A DNA stretch of 20,809 nt from Deinococcus malanensis (GCF_014647655.1 NZ_BMPP01000031.1:1-20809); one strand, 5' to 3'. Positions 6,956 to 14,218 are shown, counted from the stretch's first letter. Numbers and translations: made by a program. The notes: generated from the sequence alone by a model not told the origin.

Positions 6956-7390
6956 TCATCTGACCGGCGGCGCGAGCAGGGTCTGTGCGGCCTCCCGGGC
7001 CTGCACTTCGAACCGGTTGTGATGGTAGCCGCGCCGGGCGCTTTCCAGGAGGTACAGCAGCAGGAAGCGCACGGTGCCATACCGCTGAAACTGAAGTACG
7101 TGCGCCATCTCATGCGCCACCCAGGCGGCGTCGCTCAGAAACTGCGCTCTGGTCACACCACTCAAATGCACCGTGTGACCGACCACCATGGCCATCTGTG
7201 ACCCTCTCAGAATTCGCCTGGCCACCCATGCCAGCGACGAAGCTTCAACGATCCTCACGCCCTGCAACATCCTGCTATTCAACCATGCTCTGCGCCGTGA
7301 GACGAGAAAAGGCGGGACCCACTGAATGCGCAGCCTTAGCAGGCTCGCAAAGGCCAGTGCCTCGACATCCAGCAGTGCCTGCAGGTTCAT
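6956..7390 (-). CDS. Small HEXXH zincin-like protein (DUF4157-like)
   Basis: This 144-aa protein carries HEMAH at residues 93-97 (WVAHEMAHVLQFQRYG), the zinc-binding signature of gluzincin-like metallopeptidases. A downstream acidic residue in RFEVQAREA (about residues 126-134) is a candidate third ligand. A hydrophobic stretch, VRFLLLYLLES, lies between the two. The arrangement (a GHTVHL strand, the HEXXH helix, then YHHNRFEVQARE) matches the short DUF4157-type domains often found alone or near contractile-injection and toxin loci. Proteolysis is not shown. A good Shine-Dalgarno sequence (GGAGGG) precedes the ATG at 7390. It is convergent with the Tudor-repeat gene and stands alone. Confidence 0.75.
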   Translation of the reverse strand: MNLQALLDVEALAFASLLRLRIQWVPPFLVSRRRAWLNSRMLQGVRIVEASSLAWVARRILRGSQMAMVVGHTVHLSGVTRAQFLSDAAWVAHEMAHVLQFQRYGTVRFLLLYLLESARRGYHHNRFEVQAREAAQTLLAPPVR

Positions 7391-7480
7391 GGGGCCCTCC
7401 TACCACAATCACCCAACACCCCCTAAATCAGCTGAATCTGCCGTACTGAACTGCGATGGTCCGGCTGGCCGTGGTGGAGA

Positions 7481-7630
7481 GTGAGCCGGGTGCATCTTCC
7501 TGTCGGGGAAGGATGGTCATCCGCGACCCCCGTGGTGTGGCTTGACCAGGGTGTGACCGTGCGGCCGAAGCATGCGCCTACTTTGACCTTCAGCACGCGT
7601 GAGTTCGCTCGTCTGCGATTCTGTCCGTGA
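7481..7630 (+). CDS. Possible 49-aa DUF397-like protein
   Basis: This short frame starts with GTG at 7481 and is open upstream to about 7435. It ends VWLDQGVTVRP, KHAPTLTFSTREFARLRF, which follows the DUF397 pattern (hydrophobic strand, GVxVRD, then LTFTxxEWxAF). DUF397 proteins are small partners of helix-turn-helix regulators, best known in actinomycetes. No regulator is adjacent. No Shine-Dalgarno sequence is clear. It occupies most of an otherwise empty 307-bp gap between the HEXXH gene and the sigma factor. It may be a relic or chance. Confidence 0.25.
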   Translation: MSRVHLPVGEGWSSATPVVWLDQGVTVRPKHAPTLTFSTREFARLRFCP

Positions 7631-7697
7631 GGGATGGGTCCCGGTTCAGGGACGATGTGGTACCCGGCGTGCAGCCCCGACACCAGACTCTTTGGCT

Positions 7698-8879
7698 TCA
7701 ATCCTCCAGGTACTCCCGCAGGTCCCCGCGCCGGCTCTGCTGGTACTTGATTTTCCGAAGGGCCTTGGTCTCGATCTGCCGGATTCGCTCGCGGGTCACC
7801 CCGAACTGCTTGCCCACCTCCTCCAGGGTGTGCTCCCGGCCGTCTTCGAGCCCCTTGCGCAAGCGGAGCACCAGTGCTTCTCTGGGTTCCAGCTTCGCCA
7901 GCGCCCGGTCCAGCGCCTCACCCATCAGCACGTCACTCACCCGACTCAGCGGCGATTCACGCCGGTCGTCCGGCAGGAAGTCCGCGATCGACGAATCCCC
8001 TTCATCCCCCACCGGTGTGGCCAGACTGATGGTGTCCCTGGTCACGCGCAGGACTTCCTCGACCTTCGCTTCATCCCACCCCGGACCCATCGCTTCAGCT
8101 GTTTCTTCATGGCTGGGCTCACGGCTGAGTTCCATCTGCAGCTGCCGGGTGGTGCGGCCCAGCTTGTTGATGGTCTCGACCATGTGCACCGGAATCCGGA
8201 TGTTGCGGGCCTGATCGGCAATAGCGCGGTTGATGGCCTGACGGATCCACCACGTGGCGTAGGTGGAGAACTTGAAGCCCCGGCGGTACTCAAACTTCTC
8301 CGCGCCGCGAATGAGGCCCTGATTGCCTTCCTGGATCAGGTCGAGGAAGCCCATGCCGCGGTTGGTGTACTTCTTGGCGATGCTGACCACCAGGCGGAGG
8401 TTGGCTTCGATAAGTTGCTGCTTGGCCAGGTCACCGTCTTCGACCGTTCTCTGGAGCCGGCGGCGGGCTCGCTCGTCGAGGTCAACCTCTGTTTCCAGCT
8501 GTGCACGCGTTTCTTGCCCTGCTTCCATGCGGCGGGCGAGTTCGATTTCCTCGGTGACGGTGAGGAGGGGAACCCGGCCGATCTCGTGCAGGTACTGGCG
8601 GACGGGGTCACTGCTAACAACTGAGGGATGATCGGTGAGCTCCGTCCAGGTTTCGGCGACGGCTTTCTCCGAGATGACCGCGTCTTCGGGAGCATCTTCG
8701 TCTGAATCCAGTGCCAGCTCGTCATCGAGGTCGAGGTCTTCAGGGATCTCGGTGGCTTCGAGGTCTCCGGGCGTAGGCTCGTCTGGGATGGCTGGCGACA
8801 AGGTGGGTTCAGGTGCCTCGTCCGGTATGACGGAGGGAACTGCAGCTTGCGCAGACCGGGTACGAGGGGAAGGCGTCAT
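7698..8879 (-). CDS. rpoD: RpoD-type (group 1/2) RNA polymerase sigma factor
   Basis: This 393-aa sigma-70 protein directs RNA polymerase to -10/-35 promoters. Residues 1-85 are an acidic Pro/Glu/Asp-rich extension. Region 1.2 begins at about 91 ([17 protein letters not shown]). Region 2 covers 158-228 with the polymerase-binding and -10-melting helices ([18 protein letters not shown]). Region 3 runs about 237-315, and region 4 ends in a helix-turn-helix at 351-374 ([20 protein letters not shown]). Region 2.2 reads [13 protein letters not shown] (184-196), where most primary sigma factors have an EGNxGLMRAVxKF type sequence. It could therefore be a second, divergent copy (group 2) rather than the housekeeping gene. 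AGAGGT precedes the ATG at 8879. Neighbours are unrelated, and it sits among relics. Confidence 0.94.
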   Translation of the reverse strand: MTPSPRTRSAQAAVPSVIPDEAPEPTLSPAIPDEPTPGDLEATEIPEDLDLDDELALDSDEDAPEDAVISEKAVAETWTELTDHPSVVSSDPVRQYLHEIGRVPLLTVTEEIELARRMEAGQETRAQLETEVDLDERARRRLQRTVEDGDLAKQQLIEANLRLVVSIAKKYTNRGMGFLDLIQEGNQGLIRGAEKFEYRRGFKFSTYATWWIRQAINRAIADQARNIRIPVHMVETINKLGRTTRQLQMELSREPSHEETAEAMGPGWDEAKVEEVLRVTRDTISLATPVGDEGDSSIADFLPDDRRESPLSRVSDVLMGEALDRALAKLEPREALVLRLRKGLEDGREHTLEEVGKQFGVTRERIRQIETKALRKIKYQQSRRGDLREYLED

Positions 8880-8907
8880 ATGGACCTCTGTGGTGGGGGA
8901 ACCCTGC

Positions 8908-9048
8908 TCATTGACGGCAGCCTACCCCGGGGTGCGCGAAGAGAGCAGTGTTCCCCACCCCGAAGGCGAGCAGCCAGGCGACCGCGTCGTCGATGCCGGG
9001 GTCACCGTCGAGAATGACTGGAAGCGGACGGGGGACCATGGGGTGCAT
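8908..9048 (-). pseudogene. N-terminal stub of a nucleoside hydrolase
   Basis: From ATG 9048 the minus strand encodes 46 residues, including VILDGDPGIDDAVAWLL. This is the characteristic DxDxGxDD metal and ribose binding N-terminus of IunH/RihA-type inosine-uridine nucleoside hydrolases. After about 30 residues the similarity stops and the frame ends at TGA 8908-8910, 28 bp before the sigma factor start. The remaining 270 or so residues of a normal enzyme are absent, so the product cannot be catalytic. Its reading direction suggests that the sigma gene, or the deletion that brought it here, removed the rest. Confidence 0.55.
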
Positions 9049-9144
9049 CTTACGCAGCCTGGTGGGCCCGCACCCTGGAAACGTACGGTGCCGGCGACCG
9101 GAATGCGCCGAGGGCTACCCATGGGTGCGCGACAATGACTGCCG

Positions 9145-9624
9145 ATGAATGTCCTGGCTCCCGTGATGTTTCTTGCCCTCCTCGTCACTTCCTGCACCCC
9201 AGCCACCTCCGGGTCACCCACGCCTGCCTCAATCGGGCTGGTGTGTACGGGAAGCAGCATCGGGACCCTGACCCGCGCGGAGTCTGAATTGTCGGTGGTG
9301 ATCAACAAGGCCGGTGAAGTGAGCGGGAGCTTCACGAACAACGGCACGGTCTTCGCTGCGAACGGGAAAGCTGCGGTGAGTGAGGACGCGCGCGCGAGGA
9401 CCCTGGTGGTCAGTCAGCTCACCCTCTCCCTGGACAGCACGGTCGCTGGACGGGCGGGCATCACGGCGTCGATGGGTGCGGTACGGACTGGGGTGGGCCT
9501 GGTGGGTGCCCTGGGTTCCAGTGGGAACCTGAATGGGGTGCTGGATGAAAAGGGAGCGTTTACCGGCACCTTCCGGGGTTTGCAGGGCACGTACCGGACG
9601 CTGATGGGCTGCGGCGTGAGCTGA
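9145..9624 (+). CDS. Putative lipoprotein of unknown function
   Basis: This 159-aa protein has a short hydrophobic leader (VLAPVMFLALLVTSC). The LVTSC lipobox would make Cys17 the lipidated residue, which anchors the protein outside the cytoplasm. The mature part is Gly/Ser/Thr-rich with repeated strand-like segments (GEVSGSFTNNGTVFAANGKA, LNGVLDEKGAFTGTFRGLQG). Such a pattern is typical of a small beta-barrel or beta-sandwich. Two further Cys residues (34 and 156) might pair. No family is recognised. GACAAT lies just upstream as a possible -10, and no strong ribosome binding site is seen. Confidence 0.68.
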   Translation: MNVLAPVMFLALLVTSCTPATSGSPTPASIGLVCTGSSIGTLTRAESELSVVINKAGEVSGSFTNNGTVFAANGKAAVSEDARARTLVVSQLTLSLDSTVAGRAGITASMGAVRTGVGLVGALGSSGNLNGVLDEKGAFTGTFRGLQGTYRTLMGCGVS

Positions 9625-9628
9625 AGGG

Positions 9629-9668
9629 ACGTCCTGCAGCGGAGTTCACTGGAGTGAAATCAGGACGT
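9629..9668. terminator. Nested inverted repeat between convergent genes
   Basis: ACGTCCTG (9629-9636) pairs with CAGGACGT (9661-9668), and inside it TTCACT (9645-9650) pairs with AGTGAA (9653-9658). It lies just after the lipoprotein gene and over the stop of the minus-strand membrane gene, so it could act in both directions. No T-run follows on either side, so the terminator role is uncertain. Confidence 0.35.
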
Positions 9669-9915
9669 ACTGAGCGAGAAAGAGAAGCAGACCGCCGAAC
9701 AGGCAAGCAAGAAGAGATGGCCACGGGAGTCCAGGGGTACGGTCGCTTTCACCCAGCCGGGCCCGGAGGGTTTCCTGTGTCCGCTCCTGATGGGTCTGCG
9801 AGAGAATGATGGCCCCACCAATGAACAGGAGGAGAAGTCCTCCCCAGCCAAAAGCGTCTGCGGCACCCTCTGCTGTCAGTCGCCGAGAAAGGATCAGCGT
9901 TGTAAGCAGGATCGC
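9646..9915 (-). pseudogene. 5'-truncated small membrane protein
   Basis: From the edge of the IS relic (9915) the minus strand encodes 89 residues ending at TGA 9646-9648. There are three hydrophobic segments: an incomplete AILLTTLIL, then WGGLLLLFIGGAIILS, then LLACLFGGLLLFLAQYVLIS. A polar loop (QTHQERTQETLRARLGESD) lies between the last two. It has no start codon of its own at a sensible place, and its 5' end coincides exactly with the end of the IS4-type relic. The gene was probably broken by that insertion. No family is recognised. Confidence 0.5.
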
Positions 9916-10078
9916 TCAGCACCTGACACTTTGGGACATTGACGTGCCAGGGGACGGGAATGGTGTGCTCAACAGCTGAAGGCAGGTCCAGAAGGTGTCT
10001 TCGCCCCACCGCACGGCCTGGCTGAGTACCTGCCTCCTGCCTTTCTGGCCTCCCTTCTTCCCCTCCCCTTCCGGCTAC
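9915..10078 (-). mobile_element. Relic of the right end of an IS4-type element
   Basis: The first bases (CTCAGCACCTGACACTT at 9915-9931) are identical to the inner reading of the intact element's right inverted repeat. On the minus strand the relic encodes LSQAVRWGEDTF, then LQLL, TPFP, and finally SVRC and a stop. These match the last 35 or so residues of the transposase at 3162-4263 (LSQAVRWGGEAF, LQLLNTPFP, SVRC). Upstream of 10029 the similarity fades, and an in-frame TAG occurs at 10075-10077. The rest of the element is gone. Its orientation is opposite to the intact copy. Confidence 0.78.
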
Positions 10079-10118
10079 CCTCCTCCCCTGCGTCAGCACA
10101 TGCCAGCTGCCCATGTCC

Positions 10119-10577
10119 TCACTCTTTTTCTGCCCACTGGAGGCGGGTGTCCCGCGAGAAATCGAGATTCTCGTCCTTCAGACGAAGCAGCAGCTCGCGC
10201 ACGTGGGTGGGGAGCTGATCGATGCTCAGCGGGACGGTGGGCTGCGCCGTCCTGATGTACGCGTGCCGGTCACGGGTGTAGGACGTCATGGCGTCGTAGA
10301 AAAACAGGCCCCCACGGACGTAATCGAGGTCGACCTCATTCACGTGGGAGGACCAATGGTCTGAGGTGAGACCAGGGATGTGCTCTGCCAGGGCGTCTGA
10401 GCACTCGGGAAGGGTGCCCATGAAAGAGAACAGGACGTCCAGTTCTTTCCTGGAGGCACGCAGGTGGGCTGGAATCACGCCCGGGCCGTCGGTGGCGAGC
10501 ACGGCAAGATGATGTTGATCGACGGCGTACCAGATGAGGTCGAGGTCCTGCATTTCCTCGTCGGTGTAGTAAGTCAT
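10119..10577 (-). CDS. Unrecognised 152-aa acidic protein, immunity-like
   Basis: No signal peptide, membrane segment or known catalytic motif is visible. The N-terminus (DEEMQDLDLIWYAVD, then HHLAVLATDGPGVIP) shows a strand, a short loop and a strand with Trp and Asp. It is reminiscent of small soluble immunity proteins from polymorphic-toxin loci. The middle (GLTSDHWSSHVNEVDLDYV, RGGLFFYDA) is also acidic and aromatic. The immunity idea is an inference from size, acidity and context only. The start ATG at 10577 has no clear Shine-Dalgarno sequence. It lies 18 bp downstream of the gene at 10596, so the two are probably one transcript. Confidence 0.65.
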   Translation of the reverse strand: MTYYTDEEMQDLDLIWYAVDQHHLAVLATDGPGVIPAHLRASRKELDVLFSFMGTLPECSDALAEHIPGLTSDHWSSHVNEVDLDYVRGGLFFYDAMTSYTRDRHAYIRTAQPTVPLSIDQLPTHVRELLLRLKDENLDFSRDTRLQWAEKE

Positions 10578-10595
10578 GGGGTTCGTTGTTTCTGA

Positions 10596-11003
10596 TTAGA
10601 CGGTTCTTGGGGAGTAGAGCACACGGTGTTCCTCCGGCCACAGGTACCCGACGGGTCTGATATCTGGAATTTCCTCAGCCTGGACGAACGCGTCCAGGCC
10701 GTCGAGGTCACTTTCGGAACCTATGAGACCGAGGCCAAAGGGAACGGCGGTAAAGATATATCGCCCCAGGCTGGCCAGCCAGTCCTCGACCTGACGCACC
10801 TGCGGGTTTCGTGCAGCGTGACCGGTGCCGGAGTCCCACAGTGCGTTCCCGGCGTCCGGGTATGCCCTGGCCAGAGCCTGGACTGAGAACGAGAAGTCCA
10901 GCCAGTCGCTCCGGTCGTCACGCCGCATCGTCAGCACGCCAGGGACAGCAGCCCCTTCAGGCAAGTGCGCGAGGCCGAACGTCAGTTGGGCGAGCGGATC
11001 CAC
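10596..11003 (-). CDS. Unrecognised 135-aa protein, first gene of an immunity-like pair
   Basis: This soluble acidic protein has no recognised domain. Visible features are SDWLDFSFSVQAL, VEDWLASLGRYIF and FGLGLIGSESD, with Trp residues at regular distance. That is similar in style to small immunity or SUKH-like proteins, but there is no diagnostic motif. The GTG at 11003 has no Shine-Dalgarno sequence, and the frame stays open upstream to about 11097 (an Arg/Pro-rich stretch) without a better start. The N-terminus may therefore be damaged or truncated. It is followed after 18 bp by the gene at 10119-10577. Confidence 0.58.
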   Translation of the reverse strand: MDPLAQLTFGLAHLPEGAAVPGVLTMRRDDRSDWLDFSFSVQALARAYPDAGNALWDSGTGHAARNPQVRQVEDWLASLGRYIFTAVPFGLGLIGSESDLDGLDAFVQAEEIPDIRPVGYLWPEEHRVLYSPRTV

Positions 11004-11205
11004 CTGCGCAGAAGGGAGTCGCGGCTGGTCCGCTGGTTCACGCTCCCAGTCCGGCCGCGGGCGACGCCGGTGAGCACCTGAGCACCTGCACAGGAATCAG
11101 TCAACGCATATCTCGAGCTCGCAGGGCGCTGAGTGGGCGTGCCCGTCGCGTGCTGTCCTAACCGCCTTGCACGCAGTTGCGGGGCCGTTCAAGGGAGGCA
11201 GGGCA

Positions 11206-12310
11206 TCACTGCACGGCCAGATCAGGGTTGGGGAGATCCATCGGGTGGACGAGGTCCTCATCGTCCAGAACGGCGTGGCTAACGGCAAGGGAGTACCCCT
11301 CGCGGTACGTGAGGACATGCTCGCGCACGATGTTTCCTTGACCATCCACCCCGTAATACCGGCCCGGGCACCGCAACCCGGCATCCACCAGGGACGATTC
11401 CGCCTCCAGTGTATTGGGACGCAAAGAGGTCAGGATCAACCGCATGCCCCGGTCGTACGCGGCCAGCAGCAGTTCATTCCAGTCATCCCCGAAGTGATGC
11501 AACGTCAGGGTGTCCAGAGGACCGACGTTCATGCCTTCCAGCGCGATCAGCGCGTCCTGTGGGTCAGCGGGCAGCAGTTCGCACGGACCGGCCAGCGCTA
11601 GGGCGGCGTGCCCGACCAGCTCCGGGCTCGGCAGGAGGACACTACGCCCGCCCGAGGCGGCGCCATACGCCAGGGCCAGCACCAGCTGTGCATGCTGGGA
11701 GGTCGCGGGACCGTACACGAAGGTCAATCGCTCGGCCACTGGCGCGCGTGCTGCGGGCGGGCGGCTGACCCCGCGTTTCAGGTACACCGTATCGACGTTC
11801 GCGCCGCGTTTGATCACTCGCAGGTAGTGACTGGTCCCAGCTGCGCGTTCCTCCAGCTCGCGCACCCAGGCGGCCACGCGCTTCCCAGACAGATCCGGCC
11901 ACTGGGATGGCGTCAGTGGGTCTTTGGGATGCACGGGTTCGTAATCCGCCCGCAGGACGTCACCCACTTCCCAGGACAGCAGCCCCGCGGCCAGAGCTCC
12001 GGCAGTGGGCTGCATCCCTGTCGGCAGGAGGGGCCAGGGGGCCAGGTCGGCACTCACGCACGTCTCGACCAGCTGCCGGACGTCTGTGAGGGGTAAGGTC
12101 ACGCCATACCGTTCGAGGGCGGCGCTTAAGGCGCGGGTCGCGGCACTTCCTTCCAACGGGTGGTGCTCAGGCCGGGCTGCGAGCGTATTCCAGTCCGGCA
12201 GGCGGTACAGGGACGCGACGGCTTCCAGCGCGTGACTGTGCGTGAGGGTGTGACCGCGCGCTCAGTCGCGTACGCAGGGTGTGGGCCTGCTGTTTGGGCA
12301 GGGTGGTCAT
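11206..12310 (-). pseudogene. DWNTL-motif protein with degenerate P-loop, broken by a 2-bp contraction
   Basis: The proper start is ATG 12310, preceded by GGAGG. It encodes TTLPKQQAHTLRTRLSAR, and then the frame must shift to continue as HTLTHSHALEAVA and LPDWNTLAA. HSxALExxA...DWNTL is a motif at the N-terminus of many plasmid and mobile-element proteins, some labelled glyoxalase superfamily (from memory). The long open part from TTG 12156 follows in the same second frame. It contains TFVYGPATSQHAQLVLALAY, placed like a Walker A loop but lacking GK[ST], and later RGMRLILTSLRP. The shift lies at 12255-12261, a CG run. Adding back one CG unit would restore about 368 aa. Function is unknown; a degenerate ATPase is an inference. 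Confidence 0.68.
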
Positions 12311-12599
12311 GGGGCCTCCAAGGGTGCCCGGTGCATGAGGGGGGTGTTGCCCGCATTCCCGTCCTCACGCTCCCGGGGCCCAGTCCTGGAGGGGTGAAAA
12401 GGCTGATCACTGCACTTGACCTTCACCTCGAGCGGGCGGGCAGGCGGTCAATCAGGCCAGGAGCACTCTAGGACGGCTCCCGCCATAGCTGCAAGCTGGC
12501 AAGGGCCGAATTCAGCGGGGGAGTTGGGGGCGTCCAATGTGGTTGGTGCGTGCAGGAAGTGGGTGTCGTGGAGGGTGGGAATGCGGGCACCGTGAGAGA

Positions 12600-12878
12600 G
12601 TGACCTCTTCCCTGCTCGCTTTTGATGGCCTCCTGACCGCCTTGGACGCGCTTGGCCTGGGACTGCGCGACCGGATGAGTCCTCCGGCAGATCCAACCGA
12701 CATCCAGCGTGTCGCGGATGAGTTCAGCGGTCCGGTCCCCGAGGCGTGGCGGGCTTTGTACGCTGCGCACAACGGCGAGCGGGACGACTGGGAGGAGGGG
12801 ACGTTGTTCGGGTTGAAGTTCATGCCGCTGTCCGCAGTCGAGCGGTGGCTGGATGACGTGCGGGATCACCTGGCGTGA
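12600..12878 (+). CDS. Short SMI1/KNR4 (SUKH) family protein
   Basis: Starting at GTG 12600 this gives a 92-aa protein: a leading helix (LLAFDGLLTALDALG), then the SUKH signature SPPADPTDIQRVADEF, VPEAWRALYAAHNGE and LFGLKFMPLSAVERWL. SUKH proteins are commonly immunity proteins against contact-dependent or secreted nuclease toxins. Normal members run to about 150-200 residues, but this one stops right after the MPLSAVERWL helix. It is probably truncated at the C-terminus. An in-frame ATG lies upstream at 12537 but adds an unlikely Cys/Gly/Arg-rich stretch. No toxin gene is adjacent. Confidence 0.65.
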   Translation: MTSSLLAFDGLLTALDALGLGLRDRMSPPADPTDIQRVADEFSGPVPEAWRALYAAHNGERDDWEEGTLFGLKFMPLSAVERWLDDVRDHLA

Positions 12879-12904
12879 ATTGGTCTCTTGGGGTGGGCCG
12901 ATGG

Positions 12905-13330
12905 TCAGGCGTGCGTCGTGAGGGCGTACGCGTACCAGGTGTGTAGGGTGTCCTGCACGGCCTGGGTGTATTCTTCCAGCCCGAGGGGTTTGGTGACGTA
13001 GCCGTTCGCTCCCGCCTGCAAAGCCCGCTGGATGTCCGCTTCAGACGATGAACCGCTGAACACCACGACTGGGAGGTCGGCGTCAGACCAGCCCTCCCGT
13101 ACGTGCGTGAGGACTTCCGCTGCGGTCATGCAGGGCGTACTGCCATCAAGCAGGACGAGGTGCGGGGTGGGCGCGTCCTCGTATGGTGTCTGGCGGTTGA
13201 GGAAGTCCAGGGCGTCAGGCCCGGTGGTGACCACGTGCAGCTGCAGGTCGGGGACAACGCCGTCGAGGGCGAGTTCCATGAGGAAGACGTCAGCCTCGTT
13301 GTCCTCGACCATCAGCACGTGAAACTTCAT
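12905..13330 (-). CDS. Orphan CheY-like single-domain response regulator
   Basis: This 141-aa receiver domain has no output domain. Glu9-Asp10 (MVEDNEAD) bind the metal, Asp62 (HLVLLDGS) is the phosphoacceptor, Ser92 (VVFSGSS) is the switch residue and Lys114 (YVTKPLG) is the conserved lysine. The VEDNxAD start and the long loop after helix 2 match the Rcp1 subfamily that pairs with phytochrome-type kinases. The sequence after Asp62 is GSTPCMTA where LNLPRMDG is usual, so the loop that receives the phosphate is unusual. No histidine kinase gene is in the window. Confidence 0.92.
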   Translation of the reverse strand: MKFHVLMVEDNEADVFLMELALDGVVPDLQLHVVTTGPDALDFLNRQTPYEDAPTPHLVLLDGSTPCMTAAEVLTHVREGWSDADLPVVVFSGSSSEADIQRALQAGANGYVTKPLGLEEYTQAVQDTLHTWYAYALTTHA

Positions 13331-13671
13331 GATTCAGTCAGCTTAGGGTACGTCGGGCTGGAGTGTTCTGAAGGGTTTCCTCACGGGACGATCATCTCGG
13401 GTGCCGATGGGTATGATCAGGAAGGCTGGCTCTCTCAGGCCAGGGCCGTTCCAGGGAGCGGCAATGTTGAGCGGACCGCACAGTGTTACGCCAGGGCTGT
13501 GGAACTGTGTATAGCTTTACTGGAATGCATGCGCGCGACACGCTGATCGTGGCTGGCCCTCTCTCCCGGGCGAACTGAACCTGCTCTCAGGAGTCTTTGA
13601 GGTGGCACGTGGCGAGGTAGCACCACGATTCCGTGGTTTCCGGCAACAAGTCCACCTGTACCCTGTGCTCT
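13331..13671. other. No convincing gene
   Basis: This gap lies between divergent genes. A frame ending at 13546 (AQCYARAVELCIALLECM) is open but has no plausible start and runs antisense through the response regulator gene. No RNA gene, terminator or repeat was seen. Confidence 0.4.
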
Positions 13672-14043
13672 ATGGAGTCCGTGACTATTGGCTTGATCCT
13701 GCTCACCCTCCCCCCGCTGCTCTATATCGTCAGTCGGAAGTCTGGAGTCAGGTACACCTGGGCTCCGGAGGCCCTCCGAGTGGAGGCCGGCTTACGACGA
13801 TACGTTTTTCCCTATGCAACGACCAGCGCCCGTTTCACCACGCAGCCTCTTGGCTCCCGGATCTGGGGTACAGCGGTATCTGGGAGTGTGACGGGCCGCT
13901 ATACCCTGAACAGCAGCACTGTTCATGCCCTGGCCACGACGACTCGCCCGGCGCAGGCGCTGCTCCTCACTGCAGGTCAGCACACCTTTTATGTCACGCC
14001 AGAAAAGGCTGAGGAGTTCGCGGACCGATTCTTAGCGAAATGA
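13672..14043 (+). CDS. Membrane-anchored bacterial PH-like protein
   Basis: The chosen ATG at 13672 gives 123 aa beginning with an N-terminal membrane anchor (VTIGLILLTLPPLLYIV), followed by a basic stop-transfer SRK. An all-beta region comes next: TWAPEALRVEAGLRRYVFPY, then PLGSRIWGTAVSGSVTGRYT, and ALLLTAGQHTFYVTPEKAEE. This order (strands, a GxRxWGTxxxG turn, a final strand, then xxPEDxxxF helix) follows the bacterial PH domain family that often sits at the membrane. The family call is by eye. A GTG at 13633 would add 13 residues before the anchor and seems less likely. No Shine-Dalgarno sequence is clear. Confidence 0.62.
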   Translation: MESVTIGLILLTLPPLLYIVSRKSGVRYTWAPEALRVEAGLRRYVFPYATTSARFTTQPLGSRIWGTAVSGSVTGRYTLNSSTVHALATTTRPAQALLLTAGQHTFYVTPEKAEEFADRFLAK

Positions 14044-14121
14044 GCAGGCGGGTGTAACCCCTGGGTATTCCCTCTAGGGTTGACCTGGCCAGTTCCCCTC
14101 CCGCATCCAGCACCACACAAC

Positions 14122-14158
14122 GAAAAAGCCCCACCCTGCCATCAGCTGGGGTGGGGCT
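14122..14158 (-). terminator. Strong hairpin terminator facing the minus direction
   Basis: AGCCCCACCC (14127-14136) and GGGTGGGGCT (14149-14158) form a perfect 10-bp stem. Read on the minus strand it is followed by TTTTT. On the plus strand only CCCCCTT follows. The T-run faces the PH-like gene's 3' end, yet no minus-strand gene is found immediately upstream of it. Confidence 0.65.
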
Positions 14159-14218
14159 CCCCCTTGGGTAAGGAACCGTCACACCAACACCCGCTCGTGC
14201 TCCCGCTAGCCTGCCGGG

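Noticed and set aside
7599..8624. 341-codon frame on the plus strand
   Set aside because: It is antisense to the sigma factor regions 2-4, whose conservation fixes the coding strand.
8922..9347. 141-codon minus frame across the lipoprotein start
   Set aside because: It conflicts with the lipoprotein signal and with the nucleoside hydrolase stub, which lies in a different minus frame.
13103..13546. 147-codon plus frame over the response regulator
   Set aside because: The first half is antisense to a clear receiver domain; the tail alone has no start or family match.
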